DNA of 60,000 nt from the NCBI RefSeq assembly GCF_026151205.1, contig NC_087078.1, forward strand, positions 12,881,118-12,941,117, read 5' to 3'. This DNA comes from Bolinopsis microptera. Taxonomy: Eukaryota > Ctenophora > Tentaculata > Lobata > Bolinopsidae. Made by a program: the position numbers and the translations under genes. The first letter of the stretch is position 1. Every line of letters starts with the position of its first letter. Below the pieces are notes generated by a model. It saw nothing but the letters and a program-made list of their open reading frames with translations. It did no database searches and was not told where the DNA came from. Positions 9,011 through 24,000 of the stretch are shown piece after piece.

Positions 9011-12000
9011 GGTCTCACCTTATAACGGGTCAAACATACATTTCACAAGCTTCAGTGAAACCCCGATTAGCTGTGTCCCAATTTATTGCGCCTGTTTCTT
9101 TTGTTAAAGACTTTGGTAACTGTAAGTCGGGGTATAATGTACTTAGTGAATCGGGGTTTAACGTTTCTGTAATTTTATACTGACATGATCTGTTTATTCA
9201 GTTTTCACAGGACCGAAACAATAATAAAGACCGTTTCGATAACACAGACTACTGCGTGACCTTTCACCCTCAGTTGCAGTAAAACAGATAGACCTTACAT
9301 CGCTTCAATGGGGTGAGTAAATTGCTCTTCAAGTTCAACAGATAACAATTTAATTTGTATATTGACGACGATAGCTTCAAGTACTCTGCAAAAGTTGGTT
9401 ATAATATCATTAGGTAAATATTAAGTAAATGGGTATAAATATGAGCAAAATTTGTTCCGGATTGTGTTATATATTAAAGTAACTATTGTGACGGTACATT
9501 AGAACCAGACAGAAACAAAGTGTGAAGGGCCTGAACGGAACCCCTCGGTTTCAGTTCAGTTAGTTTTCAGTCCAATCTATCAGTTTTCGGGTGCTAGCAA
9601 GTACATGGGACCTTTCTACTCAGAACCACAAACTTAACCATAATAATTCCGGCCCAGACCCTTGTAATGTGATAGAATACGGCCAAGCTTCTAAAGTTTC
9701 CCATTGTTGTGATTTGTAGGTATGCTCTATCGTGATTGTTACATTAGGTCATAATACCCCCCATTACGTCATAATTCCTCATTATCAAATATCACGTGAC
9801 TTGTTATGAAAAGAATTGCGCATGGAGAGATACAAACCACTCCAATACATGTCATACAAGTGTAAGTCCGTAAAGGAGGCTACGAACAATTATACTGAAA
9901 TAGGAAATGATTACGGTATAAATTAACCTCTCTCTTGTGTACTCGCTTATACAATCTGTCCAAGTTTAGCTGCCCCATTTGCTGATCCTCGGCCCCACTC
10001 TTTATTGTTTTATACTGTACTGACCACCTGTATTCTTGATTATGCTGACCGTTTCTATAGAATATGTTATGTTATCTTAATATTTATTAAGTTGTTTGTT
10101 TGTTGAAGCATAAAATAATTTGCGTTCCAGGAAGGTAGATTGTGTAATTACAGGGCGTATTAGAACACATATGATTACGCAGCTAGAAGTTGAATAGGAC
10201 CATGGTATGTAATTGTTCGGGGTTCTTATGGCGTCCAATTTCAGAGTACTACCTGCACTGTAACAGACTGTAATTGCAAGCACTGCAATTGTACGCGACT
10301 CTGTCTTAAGTTCTTGTTACTAAGCTCAAAGTTACTTTTTAATTGTCTTTAGCCATTACATTGAACTGTCACTTGTGTTCAGCTTCAACTGGGAGAGTGA
10401 TTAGTAATTTATATCCTTATCTGTATAGAAAGTAAGAGTGATTAGCAATGTAGTGGGACTTCAGACTTGGGTCATTCGCTAACAAGCCAATCTTGCAAAT
10501 GTACTTCACATTTTGATCCTTATCTATATAGAAAGTTTCGGAGTTCTAAGTTCGAAATAAGCTATCAGTACCTGGACACAGAATAGTTGAGATGCTTGGC
10601 GTTGCATGCATATCTCAATGTTAGAAATCTTATGTAGCTTGCAGTAGCATGACACACAGGACCATGTCAGGCAGATTAGTTTTGTCAGTTTCCTAATTGC
10701 TCGTGTTCAAGTAGCATAGGACATTTCTATCAGGTTATTTTTAGTCGTGTGAAAAACTTATTTGTGGCTTATATTATCAGTGGTCATTTGTTTTATTCTT
10801 TATTTTTGACGTGTCACATGCCAAGCCTTAAATTTAATTTGCAATCTTGACGGGATTTGATATAGTTTTTATTTTAGTGGTCATAATCTTGAAGAGTTTA
10901 TTCATTATAACAGACCGTTGTCAAGTACAGTTATAGTTTAATAATAATAGACGTGAGCACTTTTGCTTTCCACGGCTTTTTGAATAGTGATTACGGCAAA
11001 AGTGGCCATTATAGAGCGCTACGAATCCGTGACCCTTCCCATCACCAATGAAAACTAGGAACTCAAACTGAGAAGTGTTTACAAAATTTAGATTTCCTAA
11101 CACAGCTATAAACAAGTTCATGTTAGAATCCGTCATTTAGCACTCAGAACCATCACTGATAAAAATTACAGTGTCACTCAATCGGTGAACTTCATTTGTC
11201 TGGTCAGCCAAATAAGAAGACCACTTATCCCATAGCGACCATTACCGCTGTATGAACTGACAGTGATACAAAATAAAAACTTAGGGTAAATAAATACTTT
11301 AATTCCTTGTCTTTTAGTTGCCAGGCAACGCTCATCAGGGATTACAAACCAGACTTTGATCGGTGTTATCGCATCCAGCTCCTGCATACATGTATGTGAA
11401 ATTAGAGCAGTAATAGAGGATGTGAACAATGGAAGGGGTGATGCCAGCCAACGGACCGCCTTCTTTTCAGTTACTCGTTATCTTATTGCATTCCATGATC
11501 AGGGACAACTTCCTTGAACAAGTCCGATGCCAGCGATCTTTATGTGTTTGTTTTTTCTCGTTTAAATATTGATAATTTATGTAAATGCAATTTATTAATT
11601 TATTACTGATTTATACCTAATGATCGTGCACCATGTTTTGGTTTCTATTTGTATTGCGTTTGTTGTGTTGCACTGTCGAGTACTGATACTGGACTGTTTA
11701 GCATAGGGTCCACAGTTAAATATATAAGTTGATTATTGAGGATTATTGAGGAATCCTTGATATCAGGACAGGTCATCTTTCAGTTGAATGCCATATCAGG
11801 AATATCAAAAGTTTATTCGAGCAACATATTCCGTAATAAGTTATTTTAATTTTCAAGGTTTCGACATCAATCGATGTTGAAATGTACCAAAATGATAAAA
11901 TTAATTGAAAAAAAATTTAAATTTGCCCAATAATTTAGACTGTTAACCCTGTTCTACAAGTGATATCGGTAACAAACTAACAAATAATAACATCCCAACA

Positions 12001-12021
12001 ACTACCCTCTCCTCTCCTCAG
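9011..12021. other. Non-coding stretch upstream of the unrecognised multi-exon gene
   Basis: I found no coding exon, RNA gene or transposon terminus here. It is AT-rich unique-looking sequence that probably holds the promoter and any 5' non-coding exon of the gene whose first recognised coding exon starts at 12029. The one regulatory candidate is the X-box listed separately. Confidence 0.5.
11317..11329. promoter_or_regulatory. Perfect palindromic RFX-type X-box
   Basis: GTTGCCAGGCAAC is a perfect 6+1+6 palindrome that fits the RFX X-box consensus (GTNRCC, short spacer, RGYAAC). It lies about 700 bp upstream of the first recognised coding exon of the + strand gene. RFX factors drive ciliary genes in animals, but this site could be chance. 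The transcription start is unknown. Confidence 0.45.
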
Positions 12022-12028
12022 CATCCCA

Positions 12029-15000
12029 ATGTACCCTGGTTCACCAACACCCAAAAAGACCCTAGTGGGACTCCCCGTCCGGAACATTGACTACGGATCA
12101 CTCCACAAGTCTCTCCGTGTCACAGACCGAGATGTCAAGAGGAACCTCCAACCTCAGTTCCTGGAGAGCCTCGGGAAAATGTGTCTTAGTTCTAGCGTGA
12201 GATCAGAAGGTGGGTTAATAGCAGAGGGTAACCATGGCAACGCTATTAGTCACTCGGACAACGGAGTAAGAGATGTCAAGGAACGAGCACATTCTCCATT
12301 ACTTAATGTCTCGATATCATCGCCTAACGCTCTTAACAACTCAGGTGAGTTTGGATATATTATTATTATGTTTTCTTTACAGCCAGAATATGTTGTACTT
12401 CGTTGGTGGAACTGGAGTTCACATTAATCTCACCGAATCGTGTTGAGCCTTCAGTTAGACGAAGCTTAAATTATATAATTTAATCACCTAAATCACACAA
12501 TTTAATCAAAGACATTAATTAAATTTAAATGAATCGAAAACTGTCACGTCGCATGTTTTCATAATTTGCATTTTTTCAATTCACGCCAGATCATTGAGAC
12601 TCATCTTTGAGATCCGTCACATTTAGCTGATTTTAATTCGCTGCTCGCTAAACCTTAGCTGGACTGTTCTGGTCGAATTTTCCCACCTCCATGATTCGTA
12701 TTTCGTACAGTCCTAGGTGCTAGATGTGGCGGTACTTACTGTTTATTTCTGTTGATCAATCGAAGCGCTTTGTGATTAGTTACCATAGCAACACGAGTCT
12801 GATTGATAACAGTGCGATTCTTTTATATATAACCGTCACAGAATTTTATGTAGCGTTATCTTGGAACAAAGTTGTTGGGTTAAATTACCATACTCCAGCC
12901 GTCTGCAATTTATCCCTTTTTCATCCGCCCTGTAGTTTACAATTCCAAATAGATTTACATTTTAATAGTCCTCGTAGCAGCGGCTTTGGCTACAGTATGC
13001 CTTTTGTCTTTCCGACCAGTTGCAGTTGTTATAGATAAGTAGTTTTAGACCAGTGGTTGTAGAAAACAGTGCGTATGGGCTTTTGATGACGTTGGGAAGA
13101 AAACTGTCTGGAAAGTTTAATCTGTTCACTTTCCAGTCAGTTTTCTAAACTGTTTAGTTGTTGTTCAACTATAATTGAACAAGATGTTCCAAGATCGTAT
13201 CAATAGATAGTTGTAGTCTAAAAAGGTCTGAAAAGTAGTTACAAGATTAGTACATTTAGTGGATATAATGTCAGATTAAGATTTGCCCTGCCATGAGGCT
13301 TAAATAAGAAATGTTGCAGGTAGCTGGGTTTCAGCGGAGATGGTATCATCATCCTTCCTATAATTACTGTAGAAATCATTGGTTTAGTTCATTCGTCATG
13401 GTTAACTGTTCGCTACTTATTATCCAGTTTCAACCAACAAACACTTCTTAAATTAACTATGATTATAATCACGCAGTGCTTAGATTCGAGATGTCAATGT
13501 TTAGTTTATTTCTTTTGCATTCCACAATTATACCCCTCTAAAACCCCTCTAAAACCCCTCTAAAACCCCTCTAAAACCTCACATTCTCTGTAGGTTTATC
13601 ACACCACGCAAACTGCAGTCCGACTAACTACTGTGGTATTTGCCGTAAGAAGAGGGAGGAAATGACACACTACGGTATTTACCACCAGGATGACAGTGTG
13701 GACATGGTGATGGGAGGGGTTATTGACAGGTATGTTATCAGAACGCTCGGATTTACAGAGTCAACGAGCCTACAAAATAATGATATTTCCTCCCAATTGA
13801 CATGCAATTAAGAATGTCATTGCAGTTTCAGATTTTAAAACAAATTGTTAATCCCTAAACGTTTGCAGGATTGATCACCTGATAGATAGGTTAGGTAAGG
13901 GTGGTTACGACAGGAAGGAGTTTGGTTCTGGTAATAAGGAGAATAATAAAAAGGAGAATGTCGGTATTATCCTTCCCTGTGAGGTAAGCTTAAGAGTGGA
14001 GTGTTTATTATTTACTGATTTAACCATTTAAATCAATAATAACTCTTTCAAATTTCAACACGCTTCAACGTCTTTCTGTATGACAAAAAATCCCCTAATT
14101 CTTTACACAAAAACCGTTTTCCATCCTTCACTACAAAACTACCAATCCATCACTATACCTGCCCCCCCAGGCGTGCACAATCAGAGCCCAGAAACGTTAC
14201 GCCCACGCTTCATGTCAGACAGAGGAACCAGCAATAGATGAACATGATCTGGAGGTGGAGGACATTGAGCACGAGGGGAACCATTCTATTGACGAGGGTT
14301 AGTCAAACGCTAGCCAATTATATAGCTGAGCTAAATCTGATAATTATGTTAAAATACCGCTATTTCTGCTATAAAGTAGCTTTTCTTTTCCGCACTTTGC
14401 TATTAAGCCCGCTACAGAGCTCAGAAGCATATTTACCCTGCTATTGCTAACAGCTAGCTATGTTTCTCTGCATTTCAGCCAAGATTATTGAGTTGAATGA
14501 ATCAGCAGAGCTAGCACCTTTACCTACTGAAAACAGTAAATTAAGTCCACCTAAGAGGGTGAAGAAAAGCTCGTCTTCTCCGAACGTGAAGAAGTCAAAT
14601 GGTAAGAAACAGATTCGTTTGTAGTTCTGTTTGCAGGGTTTTTAAAGCGTCTATGCAGCTTTTACTTTATTATGAGTGGTAGATTTCAAATTTCTGCTAT
14701 TAAATATTTATCCTTTTAGTTTTACAAAAAATAAGGCTAACAAACTGTAACTAACTTGGTGTTCTTATTCAAAGAGGCTGAACGGTGTTTACAATCCGAT
14801 CACAACTTCAAGACAAAGAAGACAAAGCTTCCTCGATCCAACTCCTTCTCTAGCAGCCGAACTATAATACTAAGGGGTAAAAACCGGGCACCTCTCATCA
14901 AAAGTGAAGCTCTCGATAAAGAGGAAGAAACTAACCAGGAACTACCCGTAAAGCTGCTGAGAAGTCCTGACTTATCTGAAACCCAGTCAGAACCTGCTCC

Positions 15001-18000
15001 AGATGATGAAAGTCCGCTCTTTATAAGTCCTCTTGAAAGTCGGACTTTTCTTGCTTACACAATCCTGTCACCTTTTCTTTCTACTTCAAGGTTATCTAGT
15101 CTTAGCGCTCCCAATGTGACAATCGGGGGTGATCCCCTGGCAGTGACATTACGAAATCAGGAGGATCTGAAAAAAGAAAAAGTGACTGGGGGAGAGATGC
15201 ATGTAGTTAGAAATGAAGGGAACAATCTTGATAAAGAAGATGCGGACAATACTAAAGAAAAACTAACTGTAAGTAGTGATGATTCTGTCACATTACCGGA
15301 GGAATAGTCAGGGACGAAACGGAATCTCGTTAGCTTTTCGTGTTAAAAGCGATTTCTCAACGGTTATCACCTCTCTAGATGATTCTTAAAACATTTGGAC
15401 TTCATTGCATTTTTGAAATAAATGCAATGAGGGCGTTATCGGCCACACCCTTTTTCAGGGTTTCGCGGTCACTCGAATTTTTGTATATCAGCTCAGGAAG
15501 GTCTAAAAGACTATTCTGATACACCAAAATGTGCCTAATAGCCACATTTATATACAACTTATGAAGCAACATATACCTTAAAATGCTTCGTTTCGGAATT
15601 ATGGCCGAAAAACGGTTTTTGGCTTGACGCAGTTCATAATTTCCGTGATTTTTGGCATTTCCGCCTAGGAAGGTCGTAGAGACTATTCTGATATACTAAA
15701 ATGTACATAATGGCCACATTTATGTACAACTTATGAAGCAACATATACCCTAAAAGGCTTACTTTCGGAAATGTGGCTGAAAAACGAATTTTTGCCGAGC
15801 GAACAAGACAGTATTCACAAATGGGCTATTGGACTGTTAACTAAAAAGGTCTTAAAGAAGATTCATGAGGAACATAGCATTTGTCACAAGATGTAAGATG
15901 ACTCACTTTGTGTCCAGAAACACTCACAAAAATTGTAGAATAATCTACTTTATTGGGCATCTCTCTTAATGGGCCAGGACAGCAGCATATTTGTGTCATA
16001 CGAAAGGGCAATTTTTCAAAATTACGGTTTCTTTAGTAAAGGTCAAAGTAAAGGTCAAAGGGTCAGTTGCTAACAGCAAATTGTTTGCAATTGCCGACTC
16101 ATGCACATCATATACTCAAAAACGTTCACTTTAGGAGTGATTAGTAAATAAGTTTAACTATACTGCATGATTTGTGAAAACTCCAACAATTTTTCATTGG
16201 CACCAATTTAGCCAAAATGTAATGACCAAAATTCAACTTTTAATTTATTCATTCCATAAAACCATATTGTTGCTTGACCGCTGACCAGTACCCCACTTTA
16301 TAATTATAATTGACTTCACTGCCTCGACCAATATTGGTCTGTAATCCCTGGATTGAGATCTGTTGGCTGCAGTTTAATTTAGCTCATTTACCATTTAAAT
16401 AGTAATACCGCAGTGGTTTGGTTCGCATAGATTTTCCCATCGTATGATAATGTGTGTCATTCCCTCGTTTTTTAATCAAGTGGTTACTAGCTAGCTCTTT
16501 TGTTATTACAGCTGCCTCGAGATCTTATCTAGGGCACTAATGCATTAGTACTAGAACACTAGAACTGTAATTCTAGAACTTCAGATTAAGATTACTTGAC
16601 TGAATGGCAGGGTTCGAGATTCGACTCTAAAACTCTCAGTTTAGGAGTGATTAGTAGATGCATGATGTGCGAAAACTCCAACTAGACAAGGATCATGCTT
16701 AATCAAAGTGTTCCTCGACTTGAACTTAAGTCTCGTAAGCCCAAACTGGAGTTTGGGCCACTGAATCGAATACAACCTGATATTAATTTTAGGATTTCGG
16801 GAAATTCATTCAGATTTTTATTCTTTGGTTTTTCAATTGTGCTACGAATCCGAGTTTGAGTTGATAACACCGAATTTCCTGTTTGACTCTCAAAGAGAGG
16901 AACCAAGGCGTAGGTTCCTCTTTTTGGCTCTGAGATCCAACTTTAAGATCGGACTTCGGAGATCATTGCGTCGGAGATCATGTAAGTGTAACATCAGTAC
17001 CGGAGATCAGACTTTTTTGCTTGATATTGGACCTTTAAATCTAATGATATATTCGAAACAGCACGGGATTTAACCAAGGTTAATTTAGATAAGATATACC
17101 AGCTTTCGGGGTTACAAGACCCCACGAAAGGCAGGCAGAGCATCCTAAATCCTCATGCTATCCTCACGTTGACCATCTAGGTCCATACCCCAGCCTCTCA
17201 TTAGAAAACAGCTACTAGGCCCGATATCCGTCCCTTGTCCCGTAGTACTAGTGCCCCGTAAGTAAGAGATCGTTCAGATTTTGGTCATTTAGACCCCCTC
17301 CCCGCTCTAAAATCCACTTTAGCACTTTACCCAAAGCTGGAAAAATTTCACATGTAAAACCTAAATAGCTAAATCAGCATCTCGAGACCTTCTATTATAT
17401 AAACCCCGTGATCCTACTATAAGCTTATAACTTATAAGGCATTGCATGCCGAAATTAAGATCCACCTCAACTGGTGATATGAACCTGGTATGTTACCTGA
17501 ATGCCCTCAGTCAAATCTCGAACCCTGCTAATGCTATTCTGCCAAGTAACCTTAATATGAGGTTCTAGAATTACAGTTCTAATGTTCTTAGTTAGTGCCC
17601 ATGCCCCAGATAAGATCTCGAGGCAGCTGTAATAACAGAAGAACTAGCCAGTCACCACTTGATTAAAAAACGAGGGAATGACACGCATTATCATACAATG
17701 GGAAAATCTATGCGACAAAAAAAAGAATATGGGGTCATTCTGAAGTGAGAACCAAACCACTGCGGTATTATAGGAAATTAGCTAAATTAAACTGCGGCCA
17801 ACAGATCTCAATCCAGGGATTACAGATCAATATTGGTCGAGGCACTTAAAGTGGGGTACTGGTCAGCTGTCAAGCAACAATCTGGCCCGGATCCAGTGCC
17901 GATTTATTTTAGGTGCGGTATTCTTGGTACATATATCATGGTTTCATAGCATGAATATAAATAAAAAGTTTGAAATTGAATTTTGGTCAACAACGTTAAT

Positions 18001-21000
18001 GTGGCTCTAGCTATGTGTTGGTTCAGCCGAATTAATTATTATGTTTAATCAAGTTTATTTTTCTCGTTAGTTGTCATCCGGCCAAACATTAAGCAACTTA
18101 TATTGCAGTACCATTCATCAATTTGTATATCAAAATATGTCATTGTAATTTTGCATGGCTGAAATGTAACGCTTGATTTATATATATAATGATTAATTGA
18201 ATTTTCAAATTAAAAAAAAAACACATTTTATTTAAATCGGTGCCAAGGAAAAATTGTTGGGGTTGTCACAAATCATGTAGTAGTTATTTACTAATGACTC
18301 CTAAAGTGAGCGTTTTTGAGTATATGATGTACATGAGTCGGCAATTGCGAACAATTTGCTGTTAGCAGCCGATCCTTTGACCTTAAGAAACCGTAATTTT
18401 GAAAAATTGCCCGTATGACACAAATATGCTGCTGTCCTGGCCCATTAAAGCATTAAGAGAGATGCCCAATAAAGTAGATCATTCTCCAATTTTTGTAGGT
18501 GTTTCTGGACACAAAGTGAGTCATCTTACATCTTGTGACAAATGCTATGTTCCTCATGAATCTTCTTTAGGACCTTTTTAGTTAACAGTCCAATAGCCCA
18601 TTTGTGAATACTGTCTTGTTCGCTCGGCAAAAATTCGTTTTTCAGCCACATTTCCGAAAGTAAGCCTTTTAGGGTATATGTTCCTTCATAAGTTGTATAT
18701 AAATGTGGCTATTAGGCACATTTTGGTGTATCGGAATAGTCTTTAAAACCTTCCTGGGCTGAAATACAAAAATTCGATTGACCGCGAAACCCTGAAAAGG
18801 GGTGTGGCCGAAAACGCCCTCATTGCATTTATTTCAAAAATGCAATGAAGTCCAAATGTTTTAAGAATCATCTAGAGAGGTGATAACCGTTGAGAAATCG
18901 CTTTTAACACGAAAAGCTAACGAGATAGCCTTTTAGAACGGTTGGGATCCGACTAGAAAGTGAACATACCCAACAATCTCAGCAGAATGACGTAATTCAG
19001 GGATATGATTACGACATCTGTGAGGAATCTGAGCAAACGCAAACTATCGAAGAATCAATTCCGGTGAAGCAGGAACAGAACCATACAGTTAATGACAACT
19101 TAGATCCAGTAAAACGTAGTTCTATCCCGGTGAAGCGATTTAGTCAGGCCAGGCCACACTCTCTATATCGGCCTGTACAAATTGAAACAGAGGATACTGA
19201 TGACGTGTCTTCTGAAGTGTCCAGTGAACAAACAGCAGGAGAAGATACAGAACGATTGCAGCCCTACCCCAGCTCAGACAGTAATGTTCTGTGTATCCTC
19301 ATATCCTGTACTTTGTGTACTGTGTATACTGATAATGTACAGGGTGGTAAATACCAGCGTGTTTACTGTGATTCCGTGACATTTGATCCCTGTAAAGTTG
19401 TAAAAAGGAATTTCTGTGTACGTTGTAATCTATGTTACTTTTCTGATTGATTTTCATAAAAATGCTGGCTGCATCGCAATAAAAAATTACTCAGCCCCCG
19501 ACGAGAATTGAACTCGTGACCCCTGGTTTACAAGACCAGTGCTCTAGCCACTGAGCTACGGAGGCGGTACATCAGATTGAATCAGAAGCTTTATATACGT
19601 TGTATACTACGCTTATCCCCATTGAATCATGTGCCTGTGATAAAATTTTAACGCTTCACAAATATACTGCAATCTTGACATGCTTCTTACTTATACATTT
19701 GTGATGATTGAATTCACTTGTACTTGCTGCTTTAAATATGCTTTTAAGCAAAGATATGGAAAATATGAAAAAAGATATGTGATATCTGTAAATTCATTAG
19801 ATGACCTGATTTTTGTGTAAACATGGTTAGCGTACACTATACACACTACACACTACACAGTACACTATAAAGCTCATATAACTGAATTTGAAATTATGTC
19901 TTGCAGAGCAATAACAAGCAGTATTGTACAAATGTACAAGCACATTTAAAAATACACACAGAATGTATAGACATCTTCTCAGACCTGAAACACTGTAATA
20001 ATAACTGTGTACACGATACAATATACATTTACACTATCCAATATCCATCCAATTATACACTTGGTAGTTGGTATACACAAAAACTTGATTATATTCATAA
20101 TGTGATGGTCACATTTCCTGTTTACATTAACAACAAGCACCATATCCTGTAAAGCTAATACATTACTCATTACAGGTGTCTACACGGATGTAGATGACGA
20201 CAATTTGTCAGTACTTAGTTCAGATGATGAAGATTTCTCGATGGAGCTGGAAACAGCGGCCCACGAAGACGACGTGAGTTTACCTGTCTCGTTATATATT
20301 TTAGTGATATTCAGGAATATTTAGTAATATTTAGTAATATTCAGTAATATTTAGTAATATTTAGTTATATTTAGTAATATCCAGTAATATCCTCTTCATA
20401 TAGTGCGACTTAAACTGTCGAGTACTGATTAGTACTTATACCAAGCGTCAGAACTGAGAACTCCGAGACCATTTCCCCTGGTTGTACGTGCATTTCTGAT
20501 GAATTGATAAGTAATTTCTATAACTTATATCTCTCCCAGATGCCCCCAGAAGTTCGAGAGTATGAGATAGCATCCACCCTTCGACGTGAAATGCCAGAAG
20601 TGGGCTCCACGGAGACTGTTCATTTCAAGATGTTGCCCTACAGGAACCTGTATGTTATGGGCCAGAAGAAGTTTATTGGCTGTCTGCCAAGCAGAATTGC
20701 CTTGAGAAGCAACTACGAGCTGAACTACCATATTACGGTATCTATTCTTTCTCTTGATAATGTTTTATACTAGAAGCCATTGAAAGGATTAAATAATTGA
20801 ACGATAAATAACAAAGTTACAGACCAAACAAGGTCGAAAAAATAAAAATTGAAATTTTCCCACTTCTAAAGTTGTACATTTCACCAATCACCCGGGTCAG
20901 CAGGTATCGCTTCAAAAATTCTTGTGAGTGTAGCTGATGATCATATCAAACTTTTTGGAGTAGGATTTCTCTCAGATTTGAGTTTTAAGCTATGCAATGT

Positions 21001-24000
21001 GGCCTCAAACGACTTAGTAAAATTCATCGTAAAAAAGGGCAAAAAAGGCAGATTTAAGGCTTAAAATGCCTATAACTCAAAAAGTGTCCGTTTTTTTTGA
21101 AATAATTTTTACAGAATCGTAATCAGCTTGGTAAGTTGAATATTTTAGTACCAAATTTATAATATTTAAAGACACAAAATTTGTAAAAAAATGTGTACAA
21201 TTTGTACAAAATTTATACAAGGGGGGACCCTTGTGTTCGAGCTAGAAAATTATTTAAGACAATTTGTCTTCTAAAAGCACCTATTTGGTACTAAAAGATT
21301 CAACTTACCAAGCTGATTACGATTCTGTAAAAATTATTTCAAAAAAAACGGACACTTTTTGAGTTATAGGCATTTTAAGCCTTAAATCTGCCTTTTTTGC
21401 CCTTTTTTACGATGAATTTTACTAAGTCGTTTGAGGCCACATTGCATAGCTTAAAACTCAAATCTGAGAGAAATCCTACTCCAAAAAGTTTGATATGATC
21501 ATCAGCTACACTCACAAGAATTTTTGAAGCGATACCTGCTGACCCGGGTGATTGGTGAAATGTACAACTTTAGAAGTGGGAAAATTTCAATTTTTACTTT
21601 TTTCGACCTTGTTTGGTCTGTAACTTCGTTATTTATCGTTCAATTATATAATCCTTTCAATGGCTTCTTGTACGGATTGTAAGTAATGTTCAGTAAAAAA
21701 ACCAGCATAAAATCTTTTAAAATGGCCGAACTATCGGTATTACAGTGACAGACTTCTCAAATTTTTTAAAATTTTCGAAAAAGAAAAATATATTTTTTCT
21801 CGATGAGGGAATATTTTTAGAAAATTTTGAAGGTGTGCAATCTTATTCTTTTTGTCTATTTAACCATAATATAAAATAAAATCGATGTTCGGAGGAAAAA
21901 CGTTTTTGGTGTATCTCCCCTTAATTACCCGAATTACAGGATATCGACATCATGTTTTAAACTTATGTTTTTATACCTCCCTTTAACCTAACTCTTGCAA
22001 TTAATCCTCAGTAAAAAGGAGAATAAAAGACAATTTGAATTAATAATTTACCATCCCTACGCCAGGTCTTCAAAACGCTGTCCTCTGACCGGCCAGATAT
22101 CAGGATGAAACGGCTCAAAGAGTTAGTGTCCAACAGAAACAAGACATCACCCTCCCGAAAAGGTCCTTATAACTGTGTTGAAGATTAATTTTATTTCGGA
22201 TTCGGATGGATTTTTGGTTGGTTTTTGTATTGTGGAATTATTGGAATTCCGTCACAATCGGACTGAACGATCTTGAAACGTTGCATTTAGCAATAACATA
22301 ACTATGTTATTGTTATCTCACAACAGGTCCAATGAGTCGAACACTAGACTCCTCCAAGCTGGGTAACCTGCTGGTAGTTGACATTCCCAGATTCAGCAGA
22401 GAAGCGAAGCGGAGATCTGGTGGTGACATCAGGATACCCGTTATAAACTTGAGGGACGGACATAGCAACAAGCTGTGGTTGAGTGAGAGGGTTTCTGCAC
22501 TGCTTATGTCAAGGTATTTGTCAGGTGGTTTCTGCTTGTATCAATCTGACATTTTACCCATCATGACTTGCTTCAAATTAGTGGAATTGATGAGATTTCT
22601 ATTTTGGTATTATAATATTAATAAGCTGTCCTATCCTAGTGGTTCTCTAGTCTCGTATTTAATTTGAGCTAATGACAACTTTCAACTGTGTCAGATCCCC
22701 GAGATTGAGATTTGCGATAGAGATAGCTAAGTCGAACAGAGCTCACTGGAAGTTGGCCGCTAAAGACCTCATGTCCAACCAACGCCCCTTCAAGTACAGC
22801 TGTTTGTACGGAGGAAAGTCTTATACACAGTTTTATCTGAACGAGATGAAAAGATTTGTAACTAAACCGCTCCTCTCCAAGTAAGTAAACAATTACTGAA
22901 AAATTAGATGTTAACTGAAATGTATGCATTTGGTGCTCCAAGATAGCTTCCTAAAACCCTGAAGACAAATAACATGAGTCATAACCTCATCGATATTTTA
23001 ATTCAATTGTCCATGTTCTTTGAATGGCCCCAACGTTGCTATATTTGTACCGGTCGTTATCTATCACTCAAGTGCAACAAATACCATCTTTTGTAAATTG
23101 CGATAAGTTCAGTTTGCTGCTACCGCGTAGTTAGCCTTTGCGTGTGTACTTGTACATTCCTATACAAGTACATTATGGAGGATGATCGTAAGGTGACCCA
23201 ATCTCTGGACCAAATTCAAGGATTCGAGTATGATGAACAGACAAAATTGAAGGACAGTGTTACTAAGTGGTTCATTACGCTGGGAAAAGAACTGAAAATC
23301 GACGACAGAGATATTTGTGGAGATATGGACAGAGAAATATTTATGGCTCCAACTGTCTATAAAAAGCATCTGGCACTTCGGCTTGTGGAAGCAATAGACC
23401 TCGTTCAACGGCATGAATGCCAGATGGGTAAAATGGAGGAGATCATATATTTCTTGAAGACGGAAGCGTTAGAAGACAAGGATAAGTTGATCAGGCTGCA
23501 GGGCCAGCTGCTTGTGCAGAAGGACAAAGAACTAGAGTTGTTTAAGACGTCGGTTAAGAAGACAGTGCAAACAACGGTGGAGTCAGGGATTAAGAGCTAC
23601 AGTGCAACTGTTATACAACAGAACAGTGCAAGTGGTACGGTCTGCAACAGTAAAATCCTGAAGAAGGTGATGAAGAGTGTGGCTGCAGAGGAGGACAGGA
23701 GCAAGAACCTGATCGTGTTTGGGTTGAAAGAAGAAGAGGGAGAACAGCTTCCAGCGCTAGTAACCGCAGTTCTGGAGGAGATTGGGGAGAAACCTCACTT
23801 CGAAGCGACTAGAGTCGGCAGGAAGAGGCCAGGTAGTACGACTATCCGACCAGTAAAGATCACTGTCCCAAGCTCTACAGCGGTTCAACAGATTCTGACG
23901 AAAACAGGAAGACTGAGGCTAGTTGAGACCCACAAAAGTGTATGGATCTGTCCAGATAGATCTAGCGAAGAACGAGCAACGAGGAAACATCTGGTTACCG

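Noticed and set aside
8863-9183. 106-residue ORF
   Set aside because: It runs through the hairpin apex and its 15-bp repeats; no conserved pattern.
11316-11338. Minus-strand CTGATGA followed by a perfect GTTGCC/GGCAAC stem as a hammerhead core
   Set aside because: No GAAA follows the stem and no helix I or III partners are visible. The palindrome fits an RFX X-box better.
15269-15307. Exon 6 reading on to a stop at 15305, with the 3.6-kb foldback inserted in coding sequence
   Set aside because: A strong donor (GTAAGT at 15269) in phase 0 and an in-phase acceptor before 18983 place the foldback inside an intron and keep the frame open.
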